From NCBI GenBank assembly GCA_015065165.1, contig SVQU01000013.1, forward strand, positions 1-52,971: DNA of 52,971 bases. The letters are read 5' to 3'. A program made the translations under genes and the position numbers. The notes under the pieces were generated by a model. It saw only the letters and a list, made by a program, of their open reading frames with translations. It searched no databases and was not told the origin of the DNA. Below, in pieces: positions 49,587-52,971 of the stretch. The stretch comes from Oscillospiraceae bacterium (GTDB lineage: Bacteria; Bacillota; Clostridia; Oscillospirales; CAG-382). How positions within the stretch are numbered: the stretch's first letter is position 1; each line of letters starts with the position of its first letter.

Positions 49587-52500
49587 ATGAACTTAAAGCG
49601 TATTTCCTTAATTGCTTTGGCACTCATTATGGTTTGCACAACCTGTATGGGCGCCTTCGCGTCCATCGATTTTACAATCGGCGGTAAAGACGCTCAATAT
49701 GCAATCCTCGGCGAACAAGCCGGCTTGTGTATGACCGTTGGCTCCGATGAAACCGAACGTAACTTCGCTTGGTACTCCACCCACGATACAGGTAGCATCG
49801 AATATGCGTTGCGCGACGGCGACACGTTCCCTGCCACCTACACCACGGTAAACACAATAGCCTCTCCTGCGGCTAACTCCTATGTTCACCGTGCAACCAT
49901 TTACGACCTTAAGCCCGACAGCGAATACGTATACCGTATCAAAAACAGCGGCAAAGTATCCCAGAACTATTACTTTACCACCGATTCTGCGGTAGAATTC
50001 GAATTTGTTTTCGCAGGCGACCCTCAGATCGGCGCGTCCTATAATAACACCCGCGACGGTCAAAACTGGGGCAAAACCGTTGATTTCGTAAAGAATAATT
50101 TCCCCGAAATCTCCCTTTTCGTTTCCGCAGGCGACCAGGTTAACAACGGTAACGACGAAGGCGAATACGGCGCGTTCCTTTCTCCTTCCAACCTTCCTAC
50201 ATATGCGTTGGCTCCCACCGTTGGTAACCACGAGGATGGGTATGCTACCGATGAATATCCCGACCTTACCTATTCGATATTCACCGAGCACTACAATCTC
50301 CCCAACAGATATATCGACGGCAAGCTCTACGGTAAAACTACTGCAGGCAGCGACTATTGGTATACCTATAACAACGCACTCTTTATTCACATTAACACCA
50401 ATAACCGTACCTTTGCCGAACACGAAGCATTTATTAAAAATGCAGTAGAATCCAATCCCAACGTTACTTGGAAGTTTATCGTTCAGCACTTTGCGTTTTT
50501 CGGTTCTCACTATTTCATTGGCGAAACTATCGAAACCTACCGTCTTAATTATGGTCCCATCTATCAGAAATACGGCATAGATATGGTACTTAACGGCCAC
50601 GAGCACGATCAGGTTCGCAGCCATATGATCAACTTTACCGATTCCGGCTATTCTCATACCGACGTTGGCAACAGCGTTACCGATCCCACAGGTATGTTCT
50701 TCCTTACGGCTTGTTCCTCCTCCTCCTCTAAATTCTACACTCTTGAGGATGCAGCTAAAACTCCTCATATCGCATTTAAGGATGCAAACAAGCAAACTGT
50801 AACCCACTGTCAGGTTACCGCAAACACCTTTAAGTTCACAACCTATGACGTTTTGAACAACGTTGTTCTTGATACTTTCCAGATCACAAAGACAAAGGGT
50901 ATCTCCAATGCATACGATACAAACGTTGCTGCGGGTAAAACCTATACCAACGACCCTCTTTATATAGCTTCCGGTGGTACTACACCTAAATATCCCGATG
51001 AAGGCGGTACTATGACTGACGGTAAGTACGCACCTGTGGATGCTATCTATAAGGACGAAGCATTTATGGCATTCTACAAGCAGGACGACTACTATAAGTC
51101 CCAAGGCTATGCCTCCATTACTGTTGACCTTGGCAAGGAATATGACCTTGGTCGTTTCGTTGCACAGGTTGGTACCACTAAAGCAACCAGCGGCGTAAAA
51201 GCGCCTAAATCTATGTCGGTTTACGTTTCCAACGATAACTCCACCTGGACTAAAGCGGGTGAAACCGAAATCCACGATAGTGCCGAGGATAGTTGCGTTC
51301 CCGCTAATATAAGCCTCGATAAGAGCGTTAAGGGCAGATATGTTCAATATCGCTTTGTCGCAAACGATAACTCCGTGTTCGTTATGGTTGCGGAAGTAGA
51401 AGCATATACTGCTCATACCCACGTGGAAGGCGAAATGAAGGTTGTTCGTACTGCTACCGCTACCGGCGACGGCAGAAGCGAATCTCGTTGTACTCAGTGC
51501 GGTATGGTCGTTAATTATGAAATCACTCCTGCATTTAATAACGATCCTAACAATCGCAACCGTGCGTTAAGCAAATCCTATACCACTTCCGGCTTTGCCG
51601 CTAAATATCCCGACGAAAACGGAACTTCCCTTACCGACGGTGTCTATGCCCCTGCAGATGCAATCTATTCCGATACAACCTATGCAGGCTTTAGTAAGAG
51701 CGACGATACCTTCTTCGCAGAAAACGGATATTTCGCAGTCACTCTTGACCTTAAGCAGACCTATATGCTTGATAAATTCGTTACCGACGTTGCAACCGCT
51801 TATGCAACCGCAGGCGTAAAAGCTCCCGGTTCTGTTGAATTCTACGTTTCCAACGATAGCACCAATTGGACTCATGCGGGTACTACTCAGGTTACCGACA
51901 CCACCGAGGTAAGCCACCTTCTTGTTACCTTGGAACTTGAAAAGGGTGTTACCGCAAGATATGTTCAGTATCGCTACTTCTTGGGCGCAGGTAATATGGT
52001 TTGGGTTGCCGAGGTCGAGGCTCACGAGGCTATGCCCTCCGAAGACAGCGGCGAAAAGACAAACCTCGCTTACGGCAAGACCTACTCCACAAAGGGTATC
52101 TACACTGTTGATGGCGTTGCTACCTATCCCGACGAAAACGGCAAATCCTTAACCGACGGTAAGGATGCACCCTATAACGCAAAGTATAACGACGTAGCGT
52201 TCACCGGCTTTAATAAGTCATCCTCTGAGTATACCGCCCAGGGCTATGCTTCCATCACTGTTGATTTGGGCGCAGAATACAAGGTTGACGAATTCGTAAC
52301 CCGTATCGGTACAGCGGCGCTTTCCAGCGGTATTTATGCTCCCAACTCTGTTTCGGTTTACGTTTCTACCGATAACGCAACCTGGACAGCAGCAGGCACC
52401 GCAATTCCTGTTGAATCTTACGAAGTAAGTAATTCTCACGCAACACTTCTTATCTCACCCGCGGTTACCGCACGTTACGTTCAGTTCCGTGTTTTGGGTG

Positions 52501-52760
52501 GCTCCAACTGGATGATGATTTCCGAGGTTGAAGTGTACGAAGCACTCCCCGAAGAGGAAGAACCCACAGTTATGAAGGGCGACCTTAATAACAACGGCGA
52601 AATCGATTCTATCGACTACTCCCTCCTTAAACGTTTGTATTTCGGCGGATTTGCTTGTGAAGATCCCGACGTTTATGACATCAATAATAACGGCGATATG
52701 GATTCCATCGACTATTCGCTTCTCAAGCGTGTTTATTTCGGCGTTTACTCGCTAAACTAA
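49587..52760 (+). CDS. Secreted metallophosphoesterase with three discoidin modules and dockerin
   Basis: 1057 residues. Signal peptide (about 1-26, ending AFAS). Residues 27-135 form the fibronectin-like N-terminal domain of purple acid phosphatases (DLKPDSEYVYRI). The metallophosphoesterase domain follows: GDPQIG (144), GDQVNNG (182), GNHED (213), VQHFAFFGSH (about 298), NGHEHD (336), giving a full dimetal site. Three discoidin-like modules (about 445-608, 656-815, 824-985) share YPDE, LTDG, APxxA and ARYVQYR elements. A bacterial 'HVEG' Cys-containing spacer (about 612-650) separates the first two. The C-terminus is a complete dockerin with loops DLNNNGEIDSID (999) and DINNNGDMDSID (1031). 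It probably removes phosphate from extracellular substrates while bound to a surface or scaffold. Confidence 0.92.
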   Translation: MNLKRISLIALALIMVCTTCMGAFASIDFTIGGKDAQYAILGEQAGLCMTVGSDETERNFAWYSTHDTGSIEYALRDGDTFPATYTTVNTIASPAANSYVHRATIYDLKPDSEYVYRIKNSGKVSQNYYFTTDSAVEFEFVFAGDPQIGASYNNTRDGQNWGKTVDFVKNNFPEISLFVSAGDQVNNGNDEGEYGAFLSPSNLPTYALAPTVGNHEDGYATDEYPDLTYSIFTEHYNLPNRYIDGKLYGKTTAGSDYWYTYNNALFIHINTNNRTFAEHEAFIKNAVESNPNVTWKFIVQHFAFFGSHYFIGETIETYRLNYGPIYQKYGIDMVLNGHEHDQVRSHMINFTDSGYSHTDVGNSVTDPTGMFFLTACSSSSSKFYTLEDAAKTPHIAFKDANKQTVTHCQVTANTFKFTTYDVLNNVVLDTFQITKTKGISNAYDTNVAAGKTYTNDPLYIASGGTTPKYPDEGGTMTDGKYAPVDAIYKDEAFMAFYKQDDYYKSQGYASITVDLGKEYDLGRFVAQVGTTKATSGVKAPKSMSVYVSNDNSTWTKAGETEIHDSAEDSCVPANISLDKSVKGRYVQYRFVANDNSVFVMVAEVEAYTAHTHVEGEMKVVRTATATGDGRSESRCTQCGMVVNYEITPAFNNDPNNRNRALSKSYTTSGFAAKYPDENGTSLTDGVYAPADAIYSDTTYAGFSKSDDTFFAENGYFAVTLDLKQTYMLDKFVTDVATAYATAGVKAPGSVEFYVSNDSTNWTHAGTTQVTDTTEVSHLLVTLELEKGVTARYVQYRYFLGAGNMVWVAEVEAHEAMPSEDSGEKTNLAYGKTYSTKGIYTVDGVATYPDENGKSLTDGKDAPYNAKYNDVAFTGFNKSSSEYTAQGYASITVDLGAEYKVDEFVTRIGTAALSSGIYAPNSVSVYVSTDNATWTAAGTAIPVESYEVSNSHATLLISPAVTARYVQFRVLGGSNWMMISEVEVYEALPEEEEPTVMKGDLNNNGEIDSIDYSLLKRLYFGGFACEDPDVYDINNNGDMDSIDYSLLKRVYFGVYSLN

Positions 52761-52791
52761 GATAATCTAAACTTTTCAAAAACCGAGGCTT

Positions 52792-52829
52792 TGGCCAAGT
52801 GTTCGCAAGGACACTTGGCCAGTTTTATT
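52792..52829 (+). terminator. Terminator of metallophosphoesterase gene
   Basis: TGGCCAAGTGT-TCGCAAGG-ACACTTGGCCA then GTTTTATT. Confidence 0.85.
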
Positions 52830-52912
52830 CGCCAAAGGCGAGTTGTATTGCTTCGCAGTGATATTATGCTTCGCATAGTTATATTGCCTACGGCAGTTTA
52901 AGGCGAATAAAA
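52823..52912. mobile_element. MITE-like element with 11-bp inverted ends
   Basis: TTTTATTCGCC (52823-52833) and GGCGAATAAAA (52902-52912) are exact inverted copies. Between them lie three small stem-loops in tandem: TGC-TTC-GCA, TATGC-TTC-GCATA and TGCC-TAC-GGCA, spaced about 19 bp with an ATATT-like separator. No coding capacity. The left end overlaps the T tract of the preceding terminator. Further hairpins follow to the window edge (TGAAAT...ATTTCA, TTCCC-CAAA-GGGAA). Confidence 0.65.
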
Positions 52913-52971
52913 TAACACTGAAATCATAAGATTTCAATACCACTTCCCCAAAGGGAAATATCACTCTGTGC

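Overview
The window looks like a chromosome segment of an anaerobic, Gram-positive, endospore-lineage Clostridia member, probably a gut or rumen Oscillospirales/Ruminococcaceae-type organism. The grounds are a complete spoIIAA-spoIIAB-sigF operon, a SigH-like sigma factor, only the anaerobic ribonucleotide reductase (nrdDG), paired GlgC/GlgD, an apgM-type phosphatase-fold enzyme, two secreted proteins with dockerin-type repeats, and near-consensus sigma-A promoters (TTGACA-17-TATAAT) before many genes. The genus cannot be named from the sequence.

Layout. 1-6217 (minus strand): rpsO with a structured leader, then pnp, then two related secreted proteins separated by a second copy of the pnp 3' end. 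About 0.9 kb (pnp tail, pnp terminator, a putative structured ncRNA with its own promoter and terminator, and the signal peptide of the next gene) is present twice. 6478-16813 (plus): a glycogen operon (small membrane protein, glgC, glgD, glgA, glgP, GH13 enzyme) continuing into an AAC(3)-fold acyltransferase and a NahK-like sugar kinase. 16858-20387: SigH-like sigma factor, zinc-ribbon protein, then deoC-cdd-pdp for pyrimidine deoxynucleoside salvage. 20550-21584 (minus): PqqD-like protein, S26-like protein and SLOG protein in one operon. 21756-24388: apgM-like gene, membrane protein, trmK, and a 59-residue Cys-rich protein. 24543-28800: yceD-rpmF, then DUF512 radical SAM protein, der and plsY. 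28801-29319 has no gene and carries a 50-bp tandem array. Then come rarA, an AraC regulator with an unknown partner gene, and the spoIIA operon (minus).

33951-44009: an orphan solute-binding lipoprotein, tRNA-Thr and tRNA-Tyr, a small AT-rich insert (NUDIX gene plus a truncated nucleotidyltransferase), a CUT1-type sugar ABC transporter (ATPase, two permeases, solute-binding protein with a C-terminal membrane anchor), a Ser/Glu-rich lipoprotein and a DUF4855 protein. 44098-48263: composite palindromic repeats, a D-2-hydroxyacid dehydrogenase (minus), and nrdDG preceded by two NrdR-box-like palindromes. 48330-52971: a YibE/F membrane protein, a 1057-residue secreted metallophosphoesterase with three discoidin-like modules and a dockerin, and a MITE-like hairpin element at the right edge.

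Together this is mostly housekeeping (ribosome, RNA decay, glycogen storage, nucleotide salvage, sporulation control) mixed with carbohydrate uptake and secreted dockerin proteins. A short palindrome with core GGGCGATTCACGAATCGCCC recurs in at least seven intergenic places, two of them enlarged by an internal hairpin. All assignments are by reading; no database search was run.
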